A stretch of DNA of 64,000 nt from CAVZTA01 sp963778025. Lineage in GTDB: Bacteria > Chloroflexota > Limnocylindria > Limnocylindrales > CSP1-4. The stretch spans positions 186,001-250,000 of the forward strand of contig CAVZTA010000006.1 of the NCBI GenBank assembly GCA_963778025.1. The letters are read 5' to 3'. Position numbers and translations under genes: made by a program. The notes beneath the pieces were generated by a model that saw only the letters and a list, made by a program, of their open reading frames with translations, made no database searches and was not told where the DNA came from. This document shows, in pieces, positions 43,438 to 52,285 of the stretch; positions within the stretch are counted from its first letter, which is position 1, and the number at the start of each line of letters is the position of its first letter.

Positions 43438-44700
43438 TCAGGCCTCCGGCGTCGGCTCCGATGGGCGGTCCAGCGGTGCCAGCGGGAGCATCAGCCGGAC
43501 CGACGATCCGTCGTCGGCGATGACCAGCTCCGCGCCGATGGACGCCGCCCGCGACACGATCTCGCGGCGCACGTTCGCCGGCAAGGCCACCACGGCCGCC
43601 CGATGCGCCTCTTCGATCAACGCCTCACGGTCGGCCTTGCGGGCCTCGATCATCTCCGCGAGGGCGGGCGGCAGCTCCTCGCCCTTCTTGCCCTTGGCGG
43701 GCGGCGGCGCCGCGGTCGGGACGTCGGCCTCGGGCGGCATCACCACGTCGCGCTCGGCGGAGACCAGCGCCTCGAGCACGTCCGACCAGTCGAGCCGCAC
43801 CTGGACGCGCTCCGGGCCGGCCGCGAGATAGCCACCCAGCGCCTCGTCCAGGATCCGGAAGACCGTGCTCTCGATCTCCATCGGCAGACGGCGGTCGGTG
43901 CCCATCGAGTCGAACTCGACCGCGACCCGCGCTCGGCGCCCGCGATCGCGGGAAGCGCGGCGCATCGTGGGCACGAGCCCGAGGTCGTCGAGGACCATCG
44001 GCCGGACGTCGAAGATGAACGTCTTCGTCGCCTCCAGGGTCTGCTGGACCATCGAGACCAGGAGCCGCAGCTCCCCCGCCGCCGACGACGGATCCCGGGC
44101 GACCAGCCGTTCCACGATCTGCGCCTGGAGGACGATGTTCGTCAGGGACTGCGCCGGGCCATCGTGCATCGCCCGGGCGATCTCGCGGCGCAGGTCCTCC
44201 TGGGCGCCCAGGATGATCCGCGACATCGCGGGCGGCAGACCCTCGGTCGCATCGACCAGCCCGTCCCCGCCCACGCCACCGACACCGCCCGCCGATCCGC
44301 CACGTGCCGCGATCGACGTCAGCCCATCGACCAGCGTGACCAGTCCGTCGCGGTACCGGGTCAGGGCCTTGCGCTTGCCCTCCAGCACCTCGACCTGCGA
44401 GTCCATCACCGAGGCTCGCCGCGTCAACGTCACGAGCTGCGTCGCGAGGTCCGCGCGCTCGGTGGCATCGCCCTTCGAAGCCGCGAGCTTCTCGGCCGTC
44501 TGGGCGCGCTTCTGCTCGTGACGGGTCGATTCCGAGCGCGCCTGGTTGACGAGCAGCTCGATCTCCTCGAGCTCGGCCTCGAGCTGCGACAGCTCGGTGT
44601 GGGCGTGCTCGCTGAGCGAGGCGATCGTCGTCACGGGCACGAGGGCGCTGCCGGACGGATCGACCGGCGCGTCGGCTGGGGTGGTGGGTGTCGAGGCCAT
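43438..44700 (-). CDS. DegS-like sensor protein with degraded ATPase domain
   Basis: 420 residues, cytoplasmic. Residues 30-125 form a long coiled coil (HTELSQLEAELEEIELLVNQ). HisKA_3 dimerisation helix with H179 in REIARAMHDGPAQSLTN follows. The expected HATPase domain is eroded: at the N-box position the sequence is LDEALGGYLAAG (285-295) with no Asn/His, and no DxGxG or GxG boxes are found before the end. A Lys/Pro-rich insert (PPPAKGKKGEELPP) lies in that region. It could be a phospho-acceptor or scaffold rather than an active kinase. It is followed by the pilin-like gene and preceded by the NarL regulator (59-base gap). Confidence 0.8.
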   Translation of the reverse strand: MASTPTTPADAPVDPSGSALVPVTTIASLSEHAHTELSQLEAELEEIELLVNQARSESTRHEQKRAQTAEKLAASKGDATERADLATQLVTLTRRASVMDSQVEVLEGKRKALTRYRDGLVTLVDGLTSIAARGGSAGGVGGVGGDGLVDATEGLPPAMSRIILGAQEDLRREIARAMHDGPAQSLTNIVLQAQIVERLVARDPSSAAGELRLLVSMVQQTLEATKTFIFDVRPMVLDDLGLVPTMRRASRDRGRRARVAVEFDSMGTDRRLPMEIESTVFRILDEALGGYLAAGPERVQVRLDWSDVLEALVSAERDVVMPPEADVPTAAPPPAKGKKGEELPPALAEMIEARKADREALIEEAHRAAVVALPANVRREIVSRAASIGAELVIADDGSSVRLMLPLAPLDRPSEPTPEA

Positions 44701-44759
44701 GGCGTCCCGGGCTGAGGCGGCGAGGGCTGGATGCGCCCCCGCCGGATCGTCGATCCGGT

Positions 44760-45506
44760 CTAGTCCTCCGGCATCCGGATCCAGCCCTGGCGCATCGCGT
44801 ACACGACGGCCTGGGTCCGGTCGTTGACGGAGAGCTTGCGAAGGATCGAGCTCATGTGGTTCTTGACGGTCTGCTCGGAGATCGACAGCGCGTAGGCGAC
44901 CTGCTTGTTGGTCATGCCCTGCGCGATGTTGTCGAGGATCTCCACCTCGCGCGGCGAGAGCGGCGCGAAGATCGGCGCGGCGTCCTGACCGTAGACGGCG
45001 AGCTCGCGGAACTCCTTGAGCACGCGCGAGGCCACGGCCGGCTTCGAGAACACCTTGTCGTTGATGAGGTACTCGCCGTTCACGACGCGGCGGATGATCG
45101 TGAGCAGGTCGTCCGGGCCGACGTCCTTGAGGATGAACGCCGCGGCGCCCGCCTTGATGGCGTCGAACAGGGCGTCCTCGTCCTCCTCGACCGCGAGCAC
45201 GATGATCGCCGTCGACGGGAGCTCGCGCTTGATCCGTGAGCAGGTCTCGATGCCACCTGGCGGCGGCAGCGAGAGGTCCATGAGGACGACGTCCGGGGAC
45301 GTCTCGAGGGCGGTGTCGACGGCGCTCCGCGCGTCGTCGGCCTCGCCGACCACGTCGAAGTCGGCCTCCCGATCGAGGATCTGACGGATCCCGACCCGGA
45401 ACAGCGCGTGGTCGTCGACGATGACGATCCGTGTCAGGTCGGTTCCCTCCCGACGTCGATCCGGGCCGCCTCGACGGCGGTCCTGGCCGCGGTAGTCCGC
45501 GCTCAT
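44760..45506 (-). CDS. NarL/LuxR-family response regulator
   Basis: 248 residues. A polar, Arg-rich N-terminal extension of 24 residues is followed by a receiver domain (DD31-32, phospho-acceptor D77 in VVLMDLSLPPPGG, K127) and a C-terminal LuxR helix-turn-helix (LSPREVEILDNIAQGMTNKQ, then ISEQTVKNHMSSILRKL). Its start overlaps the stop of the kinase upstream (ATGA at 45503-45506), so this is a cognate pair. The location beside pilin genes suggests control of pili or surface polysaccharide. Confidence 0.93.
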   Translation of the reverse strand: MSADYRGQDRRRGGPDRRREGTDLTRIVIVDDHALFRVGIRQILDREADFDVVGEADDARSAVDTALETSPDVVLMDLSLPPPGGIETCSRIKRELPSTAIIVLAVEEDEDALFDAIKAGAAAFILKDVGPDDLLTIIRRVVNGEYLINDKVFSKPAVASRVLKEFRELAVYGQDAAPIFAPLSPREVEILDNIAQGMTNKQVAYALSISEQTVKNHMSSILRKLSVNDRTQAVVYAMRQGWIRMPED

Positions 45507-46636
45507 CCGGTCTCCTTTCTCGATACGGGGATCGCGAGGCGGACGACCGTGCCCCCATCGGGCCTCGATCGTACTTCGAACCGGGCTCCGATCAGCTCGG
45601 CGCGCTCGCGCATGAACTGCAAACCGAAGTTCCGACGCCCGCGCGCTGCGACCGCTCCGACGTCGAAGCCGCGGCCGTCATCGCGCACCTCGAGGACCCA
45701 ATCGTCCCCGTCGAGCGCGGTGCTGACCGCGACGGTCGTCGCCGTCGCGTGCTTGCGGACATTCTGCAGTGCTTCCTGGACGATCCGAAGGACCACGGTC
45801 TGCTCCGCATCGCCCAATCCATCGCCGGGCGCCCGCAGGTCCGTGGTGACGGGGATGCCCGCCAGGGCGCCGATCGTCTCGACGACGTCGACGATCGACC
45901 CGTCGAGTCCGAGCTCCATGAGCACGGGCGGACGGAGCTGGCTGATGAAGCTCCGGACGTCGCCCAGCTCGCGACGAAGGAGCTCGCGCAGGAATCGCAG
46001 CTCGGTGGACGCGAGCCGTGGGTCGGATCCGAGCACGCGCTCGATGTACTCGACCTGGAAGATCGCGTTGGACAGCGCCTGGGCGGGCCCGTCGTGGACC
46101 TCCTGCGCCAGCCGTGCCCGCTCGGCCTCCTGGGCCTCCACGATCCGCATCTGGAACTGCGTGGGCAGCGGACCGCTCCCATCGCTGGTGCCGTCGTCGG
46201 TCACGAGCGACCGGTCGCCGCGCTCGAGGAACAGCCACGTGCTCTCGAGGTTGCGCAGGGCGAGCTCCAGCCGCGACAGGTCCGACCCGTGCTGGCCGAG
46301 CCCCGCGCCGGTCGCGTCGAGGTCACCGCGGAGCGCCTTCAGACGCGCGTCGTCGGCACCCTGCTCCGCGGCGATGGCAGCGGCGCCGTCACCGACACCG
46401 GTCGGCACGGCGGACCGGTCGGGCCGGCGTTCCAGGGTATGCGCCTCATCACGCAGGCCCTGCCAGACGCCGAGCTCCTCGACGTACGCCTCGCGATACC
46501 GGTCGCGGATGGTGCGTAGCGTGTTCGCGCTGTACGCGAGGGCGGCCTTCGCCTCCGCGTGCAGCTCGTCGAAGCGCGACTGCCGGTCCCCGCTCTCCAT
46601 CCGCTGGCGAGTATACGGAGGCGTCTGGTCGCTCAC
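45503..46636 (-). CDS. DegS-like histidine kinase
   Basis: 377 residues from GTG 46636, which overlaps the stop of the upstream glycosyltransferase (GTGA); an ATG ten codons in is a weaker alternative. An N-terminal coiled-coil signalling region without membrane segments leads to HisKA_3 with H181 in LAQEVHDGPAQALSN. A complete HATPase domain follows: N-box EALQNVRKHA (N292), G1 DDGRGFD (319-325), and NFGLQFMRERAELIG. It is the active partner of the NarL regulator and, by comparison, shows what the second kinase lacks. Confidence 0.92.
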   Translation of the reverse strand: MSDQTPPYTRQRMESGDRQSRFDELHAEAKAALAYSANTLRTIRDRYREAYVEELGVWQGLRDEAHTLERRPDRSAVPTGVGDGAAAIAAEQGADDARLKALRGDLDATGAGLGQHGSDLSRLELALRNLESTWLFLERGDRSLVTDDGTSDGSGPLPTQFQMRIVEAQEAERARLAQEVHDGPAQALSNAIFQVEYIERVLGSDPRLASTELRFLRELLRRELGDVRSFISQLRPPVLMELGLDGSIVDVVETIGALAGIPVTTDLRAPGDGLGDAEQTVVLRIVQEALQNVRKHATATTVAVSTALDGDDWVLEVRDDGRGFDVGAVAARGRRNFGLQFMRERAELIGARFEVRSRPDGGTVVRLAIPVSRKETG

Positions 46637-48297
46637 GGGACCCGCACCGTGCTGTCGGGGATGCACGTCAGGTGGAACACCCGGATCGACTCGAGGGCGT
46701 CGGCGACGCCCGGGTCGGTCGCCGTGCCCAGCGGGACCTCCTGGAAGCAGTCGGCGCCCGGCGCGTTCGAGTCCACGATCTTGGGCCACGAGCCATGGTC
46801 GGGGTCCGACGACACGAGCCAGCGCGCGCCGAAGTACTTCGCGAGGTCGATGACGTCCATCGGCAATTCGTCGGGCAGCGCCAGCGTCGGCCGGCGCGAC
46901 GTCTCCGCGAGCCAGATGGGGAAGTCGTGGATGACCGGCTGGTCCTGCGGGATGCCCAGCGCGGTGAGGCGCTCGTCGAGGGCCGAGTAGACCGTGGCCG
47001 TGAATTGCGAGCCGCCGCCGAACGCCGGCAGCAGCGCCACCGAGAACAGCGCCGACCCGAACACGCCGAGCGTCACGCCCAGCCACGCGACGGGTCGGGT
47101 CCAGCCGCGCTTCACGCCCACCCACGCGATGAACGCGTCGAGCGCGCCCAGCGCCGAGATCACCAGCAGCACGTGCGCGGGACCGGCGGCATGCAGGAAC
47201 GTGCCCCAGGTCGTCGAGACGGGGAAGGCGAGGCTGGTGACGAGGAACGTCAGCAGCGAGATGAGCACCACGGGCCGCAGCGCCTTGTCGCGGCCCTGCC
47301 ACGGCAGCGCGACGAACCCGATCAGCGAGATCGGCAGGCCGAGCGACAGCAGGACGCTCCACAGGTTGTGCCACAGGCCTTCGCCGCGCATGTCCAGGAG
47401 CCGGGCGGGCCCGACGGCGAGATAGCGCGACAGCGACGGCGGGTCGTTCCACGCGAAGATGTCGAACCCGGTCACCGAGAACGCGTTCGCCACGGCCTGA
47501 CCCGGGAAGGGGCTCCCGAACACGGTCCAGTCGCGGAACGCCCACGGCGCGAAGACGATGAGCGCGACGGCCGCGACCACACCGACGAGCCGCGCTCGCT
47601 CGGTCCAGGTCACCTTCGTCATCACGACGAGCACCGCCCACACGAACGCGACCCAGACCGCCTCGTTGCGGGTGAGCGCGGCAAGGCCGATGAGGACGCC
47701 CAGCGCGATCAGCCGCGGATCGAGGAGCCGGGCGCCGCGCGGGTCGCGGACGATCCGCGTCATCAGCAGGCTGGCGCCCAGGACGAGCACCGCGAACGGC
47801 ATCGTGGAGTCCGGCAGGGCCGAGTGCAGGATCAGCGGCATGTAGACCGCCGTCGCGAGCCCCGATCCGATGGCCAGCGTGCGAGCGCGCCCGAGCGGGA
47901 GCGCCCGTTCAGCCGCGACGTCGGCGCCCAGCCGCCACGCCAGCACCGGCACGATCGCACCGATGACGACGCTGGAGACCTGCGCGGCACGGAACGCCGC
48001 CTCGAGGGTCATCGAGCTGGCCGACTTCACGGCGAGCATGGGAAGTGCGGCGAGGAGGGAGGGGAGCGGCAGCCAGACCTCGAACGCGTCGCGCGGGAGG
48101 CGCAGCGGCTGCGTCTGGAAGGACCACAGCGCGTCCGAGACGAGCCCGCGCCCTTCGACGAGGTTCCGGGCGACCCCCACGTAGTACGCCGTGTCCTCGG
48201 GCTTCGGGAATGTCACGACCGACGACGCGACGACGCGCACGATGACCGCGACGGCGAACACGAGCAGGGCCGACAGGACCGCCTCGGTGCGGCTCAT
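46633..48297 (-). CDS. GT39-like membrane glycosyltransferase
   Basis: 554 residues, about ten transmembrane helices. The first luminal loop has PKPEDTAYYVGVARNLVEGR, with the acidic motif of GT-C enzymes that use dolichyl- or undecaprenyl-phosphate sugars. The C-terminal soluble domain includes DQPVIHDFPIWLAETSRRP and GARWLVSSDPDHG. ATG 48297 overlaps the upstream glycosyltransferase stop (ATGA); its own stop overlaps the kinase start (GTGA). Specific sugar unknown. Confidence 0.8.
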   Translation of the reverse strand: MSRTEAVLSALLVFAVAVIVRVVASSVVTFPKPEDTAYYVGVARNLVEGRGLVSDALWSFQTQPLRLPRDAFEVWLPLPSLLAALPMLAVKSASSMTLEAAFRAAQVSSVVIGAIVPVLAWRLGADVAAERALPLGRARTLAIGSGLATAVYMPLILHSALPDSTMPFAVLVLGASLLMTRIVRDPRGARLLDPRLIALGVLIGLAALTRNEAVWVAFVWAVLVVMTKVTWTERARLVGVVAAVALIVFAPWAFRDWTVFGSPFPGQAVANAFSVTGFDIFAWNDPPSLSRYLAVGPARLLDMRGEGLWHNLWSVLLSLGLPISLIGFVALPWQGRDKALRPVVLISLLTFLVTSLAFPVSTTWGTFLHAAGPAHVLLVISALGALDAFIAWVGVKRGWTRPVAWLGVTLGVFGSALFSVALLPAFGGGSQFTATVYSALDERLTALGIPQDQPVIHDFPIWLAETSRRPTLALPDELPMDVIDLAKYFGARWLVSSDPDHGSWPKIVDSNAPGADCFQEVPLGTATDPGVADALESIRVFHLTCIPDSTVRVP

Positions 48298-49941
48298 CGG
48301 GTGACTCCCGAGGCGGCCTGGCGCACCCGGTAGATCCCCGCATCGACGGTCGACCCGCCGGCCTTCCCGCGAGTGATGACGATCGGCGGCTCCAGCCATT
48401 CGGGCACATCGCCATCGAGGATCGGCCCGACCGCGGAGACGCCGTCGTCGCGCTCGAGGACCAGCCACTGGATGCCGTACGCCTGAGCGACCTGGTGGAT
48501 CGTGTCCAGCGGATCGTTGACCAGCACGACGCCTGGTCGGCCCGCGGCGTAGCGGTAGCCGGCGGCATCGATCGACATGACCCGATCGGTCATCGGGGCA
48601 CCCGCCTGGTCGAGCGCCGTCGCGACGTCGTCCATGCGCTCGCGCTTGTCCGACCACGTGGCATGCACGGACACCGCGCCGAAGCCGGCGGCGAGGATCG
48701 TGAAGCCGATGGCGACCGAGCTGAACACCCGGCTCGCCGTCGCCGGCCGCCACGCCGACCGCCGCGCCGCGATCCAGCCGATGGCGACGACGATCCCCTC
48801 GAGCGCCAGGATGTAGCCCTGCGGGGCGAGCGCCACCGCGGAGTGGATGAACGTGCCGCCCGGCACGTGCACCGCCGACACGAGCGCCGAGAACGCGAAC
48901 AGCAGGATCGCGTACGCGAAGTACGGCCCGAAGTCCGGGCTCCGGCGCCGGTGCCATGCCCCCACGAGCATCGGCGGGATGAGGACCAGGACCCCGACCA
49001 GGACGGAGAAGATCATCCCGGCCGCGATCAGCCCACCGATCCGGCTCTCGATCAGCGGCCCGATGCCCTGTCCCAGGAGCCACGAGAGGTTCGCGGGCGT
49101 GGTGATCGAGTTCCACTCCCCGATGTTCCGGATGAACAAGACCTTGCCGGACGCGGTCGAGGGCGAGAGCGAACCGAAGGTCGACAGCTGGCGCGCGTAC
49201 CACGGACCGACGGCCAGGAGGAACAGGCCGACGGACCCAGCCAGCGCCGCCCACGGGATCGCGCGCCGGATCGGCCGCTCGGTCCAGCCGGCCGGCCGGC
49301 GGAGCTCGCGCCAGCGGCGCCACCGGTCGTAGAGGAACGTCAGGACGATGACGCCGAGCACGAGCACGCCGTCGTTCCGGGACAGCGTCGCCAGCCCGGC
49401 GAGAAGCCCCGCCAGGACGAACGATCGCGGATCGCCCTTGAGGCCCCGGGCCGTCATCCAGAGCGATGCGGCGACGAGCGGCTGATAGAGCGAGAAGTTG
49501 TCGGGCTGGACCATGTACACGAGGCTCAGCCCCGGGATCGCCGTCAGGATGCCGGCGCCGAGCGCGACGGCACGAGTGGCCTTCGCGTCGCGCGCGATCG
49601 CCCAGGCCAGCGGTGCCGCGGTCGCGCCGGCGAGCGCGAACGGCAGCGCGGACGCGAACGGCCGTCGGGCCCAGGACCCAGATGAACGGCACCTGGATCA
49701 GCGACGCGAGCGGCATCCAGTGGGCGTTCGAGGCGATCGGGAGGACCGGGTTCGCAGGGATCGCCCCGCCGACCTCCGCGAAGATCCAGACGACGTCGAT
49801 GTTGAAGCCCTGCCCGCTGGCAAGGTTCCGGGCGACGTCGACGTAGTAGAAGGAATCGGGGTACGCGGGGTCCGGGAAGCCCGCGATCAGAACGAGCCGG
49901 ACGGCGACGGCGAGCGCGTATAGCCCCAGTACGGTCCTCAC
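48294..49941 (-). CDS. GT39-like membrane glycosyltransferase (one frame change)
   Basis: Second GT-C enzyme of the pair. GTG 49941 gives MRTVLGLYALAVAVRLVLIA and PAYPDSFYYVDVARNLASGQ (acidic loop). Near 49.66 kb the homologous reading moves to another frame (FASALPFALAGATAAPL, then MVQPDNFSLYQPLVAASLWM) and continues to the stop at 48294. The C-terminal part has DDVATALDQAGAPMTDRVMS and YGIQWLVLERDDGVS, like its neighbour, so the two are paralogues. A TAGGCT -10 box nine bases before the GTG suggests a leaderless mRNA. Confidence 0.7.
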
Positions 49942-49950
49942 GGCCGGTGC

Positions 49951-49956
49951 AGCCTA
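49951..49956 (-). promoter_or_regulatory. -10 box of the GT39-GT39-kinase-regulator transcript
   Basis: TAGGCT on the minus strand, nine bases before GTG 49941. There is no ribosome site between them. All four downstream genes are joined by overlaps or a short gap. Confidence 0.5.
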
Positions 49957-50053
49957 GCACCGGGTCCGGGCTACCCCACCCGGTACGGATGGCCTAGCCC
50001 GGATGGCTGTCGGAGCCGCCGCTGGTGCCATCGCGCACCGTCCCGCGCACGCG

Positions 50054-50059
50054 TAGAGT
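50054..50059 (+). promoter_or_regulatory. -10 box of the GT87 gene
   Basis: TAGAGT with seven bases to GTG 50067. It sets the start choice, since the frame is open further upstream. Confidence 0.5.
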
Positions 50060-50066
50060 GCCGCCC

Positions 50067-51017
50067 GTGACGTCCGCCGCGTTCACCCTGCGCCCCGCCA
50101 CGCGACGCCGCATCCGGTACATCCTGATCGGGGCGGCGGTGCTGGGCGCGATCATCGGGCTCGACACGCTGGTGCTCCATCTGCGGGTGGACCCGCTGGC
50201 CGATGTCCGGGCCTATTACGACGCCGGCGCTCGGCTCAACGCCGGCCAGCCGCTGTACGTGCAGCCCGCGACCACCGACGACGCGGCGTTCTACCGCTAT
50301 CCACCGCTCCTCGCGATCGCCTTCCGGCCGCTGGCGCTGCTGCCCTACGAGGTCGCAGCGTTGATCTGGGAGGTCGTCGTCGTCGTGTCGTTCGGTCTGA
50401 CGGTCGTGCGGCTCGGCATCCGCCAGGAGCGGACGTGGCTGTTGCTCGGCTGGCTGGCGCCGGCCATCGCCTGGAGCATCGCCATCGGCCAGGCGCAGGT
50501 GCCGATCACCCTGCTGCTCGCGATCGGCTCGCCCTTGGCAGTGGCCCTGGCCGCCAACCTGAAGCTGCTGCCAGCGCTCGTGGCGATCTACTGGCTGGCG
50601 CGGCGCGAATGGCGGCAGCTCAGGTGGTTCGCGTCGTGGATGGCCATCATCATCGCCCTCCAGTTCATGCTCGAGCCCGCCGGATCGCTGGCATTCCTCC
50701 GGTTCACCGACCTCGCGCAGGTGGGCACCGTGGAGAACCGGTCGCTGTACGCGATCCACCCGGCGCTGTGGGCGGCGTCGGTCGTCCTCCTGGTGGTGCT
50801 CGCGCTCCGGTTCGGGCGGACCCGGGCCGGTTGGCCGCTCGCCGTCGCGCTGAGCGTGCTGGCCACGCCGCGGCTGCTCCTGTACCAGTTGATGACGCTC
50901 CTCGCCGGTGCCGCCGGGCCGCGCCCGGCCGAGGTCGCGGCCACAGCCGCGGCCACGCCGTCGAGTCCCGGGACGACGGGCTCGCTCGGCCGCGCATCGG
51001 GAGCCGTGGGGCGATGA
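50067..51017 (+). CDS. GT87-family membrane mannosyltransferase-like protein
   Basis: 316 residues, DUF2029/GT87 type, acting on polyprenyl-linked sugars at the membrane. GTG 50067 is preferred over ATG 50025 because a TAGAGT box ends seven bases before it. Seen: first helix IRYILIGAAVLGAIIGLDTL, then the family motif DPLADVRAYYDAGARLNAGQ and PLYVQPATTDDAAFYRYPPLL, then NLKLLPALVAIYWLARREW. The C-terminus has an Ala/Pro-rich tail. The stop overlaps the next start (ATGA). Confidence 0.8.
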   Translation: MTSAAFTLRPATRRRIRYILIGAAVLGAIIGLDTLVLHLRVDPLADVRAYYDAGARLNAGQPLYVQPATTDDAAFYRYPPLLAIAFRPLALLPYEVAALIWEVVVVVSFGLTVVRLGIRQERTWLLLGWLAPAIAWSIAIGQAQVPITLLLAIGSPLAVALAANLKLLPALVAIYWLARREWRQLRWFASWMAIIIALQFMLEPAGSLAFLRFTDLAQVGTVENRSLYAIHPALWAASVVLLVVLALRFGRTRAGWPLAVALSVLATPRLLLYQLMTLLAGAAGPRPAEVAATAAATPSSPGTTGSLGRASGAVGR

Positions 51018-52276
51018 CGCCCGCCCTGTCCGAGACGACGGCCGCCGAAGGCCCGCCCGACGCGATCGTGCGCCGACGCCGTTCGCGCCCGATGGCGCCC
51101 ATCTGGATCGCGCTCGGGATCGGCGGCTGGGTCGGGCTGGCGTGGCTCGTCAGCCGGATGTACGCCGCCGACGCGAAGGGTGCGGGCTTCGACCTGGAGC
51201 TGATCCTGCAGGCCGGGCGCGACCTCGCGGCCGGCACGTCGCCCTATCGGCCCGACATGCTCGCCGGCGCCGCCCCCGAGTCGACCACGCTCTTCTTCTC
51301 CTATCCGCCGCACGTCGCGCAGGTCACGAGCCTGCTGCACGGACTGTCGATGCCGGTGGTCCTGACGCTGCTGTGGCTCGCCGCCGCGGCGGGCGTCGCC
51401 GTCATCGCCGCGCTGCTGCGGGCTCGCCTCGCGCCGACGCTGCCGCTCCGCAACGTCGTCCTGCCGGCCGTCGCCATCTCGCCGTTCTGCCTGTCGCTCG
51501 CCACCGGCCTGCTGTTCGGCAACGTGAACGTCCTGTTCCCGCTCGCCTACGGGCTGATCCTGCTGGCGGCCCTCGGCTCGACGATGGCCGACCGGGCGGC
51601 CGGCGGCGTCGCGCTCGCGATCGCGTCGCTCACCAAGCTCCACCCGGGCTCGCTGGGCCTGTGGTTCCTGGTCCGGGGCTTCCGCGAACGGCGGAACGGC
51701 GAGCGGCCTCACGCCTGGGGCGTCCTCGTCGTCGCGTTCCTCGTCGCCCTCGTCGTCCTCGCGATCAGCCTCCTCGCCGGCGGCGTCGCGCTGTGGACCG
51801 AGTACGCGACGGTCATCCGGGCGGGCGCCCAGGCGTCGATCGTCGACCCGCGGAACGCGGGTCCGGCCGCCCAGATCGCGATCGCCCTCGGCCAGGGCGA
51901 CGCGACGGCGCGGATCCTGCAGATCCCGGTGACGCTGATCGCGCTGCTCATCACGGCGTGGGCGGCCTGGACGCGCGACGACCCCATCGAGAGCGTCGCG
52001 TGGGCCGCCGCCGCGTCGCTCGCGACGCTGCCGGTCACCTGGTACCACTACCCGGCGGCGTTCATCCCGTTCGCCATCGCCGCCGCGCTGCGAGCGCACG
52101 GGACGCCTGCCTTCGGCCGGACGATCGCGCTGGTCTTCGCCGGGCTGGTCCTCGCCGGCGTGGCGATCTCCTGGCTGCCGCTCGAATGGGTCGGCATCGC
52201 GTGTGTCATCGCGGCCGTCCGGCTGTCGGCGCCCCGGACCTCCGAGCGGCCCGTCGCGGCCCCGGTGGCTGCGTAG
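51014..52276 (+). CDS. GT87/DUF2029-family membrane glycosyltransferase
   Basis: 420 residues, about ten helices. ATG 51014 overlaps the previous stop. A soluble N-terminal stretch is followed by WIALGIGGWVGLAWLVSRM. The loop DLELILQAGRDLAAGTSPYR and FFSYPPHVAQVTSL fits the GT87 signature, with FGNVNVLFPLAYGLILLAAL and SLTKLHPGSLGLWFLVRGFR later. It shares layout with the upstream gene and with the broken gene at 53055, forming a set of three GT87-like enzymes around one GT2. Confidence 0.8.
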   Translation: MTPALSETTAAEGPPDAIVRRRRSRPMAPIWIALGIGGWVGLAWLVSRMYAADAKGAGFDLELILQAGRDLAAGTSPYRPDMLAGAAPESTTLFFSYPPHVAQVTSLLHGLSMPVVLTLLWLAAAAGVAVIAALLRARLAPTLPLRNVVLPAVAISPFCLSLATGLLFGNVNVLFPLAYGLILLAALGSTMADRAAGGVALAIASLTKLHPGSLGLWFLVRGFRERRNGERPHAWGVLVVAFLVALVVLAISLLAGGVALWTEYATVIRAGAQASIVDPRNAGPAAQIAIALGQGDATARILQIPVTLIALLITAWAAWTRDDPIESVAWAAAASLATLPVTWYHYPAAFIPFAIAAALRAHGTPAFGRTIALVFAGLVLAGVAISWLPLEWVGIACVIAAVRLSAPRTSERPVAAPVAA

Positions 52277-52279
52277 ACT
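52274..52279 (+). promoter_or_regulatory. -10 box of the GT2 gene
   Basis: TAGACT overlapping the stop of the upstream gene (52274-52276), six bases before ATG 52286. A leaderless mRNA is likely. Confidence 0.45.
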
Positions 52280-52285
52280 GCGCCG

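Noticed and set aside
46018..48333. 771-codon plus-strand frame opposite the kinase and GT39 gene
   Set aside because: Low-complexity Arg/Asp/Gln/His composition and no domain. The opposite strand encodes a kinase with all motifs and a membrane glycosyltransferase.
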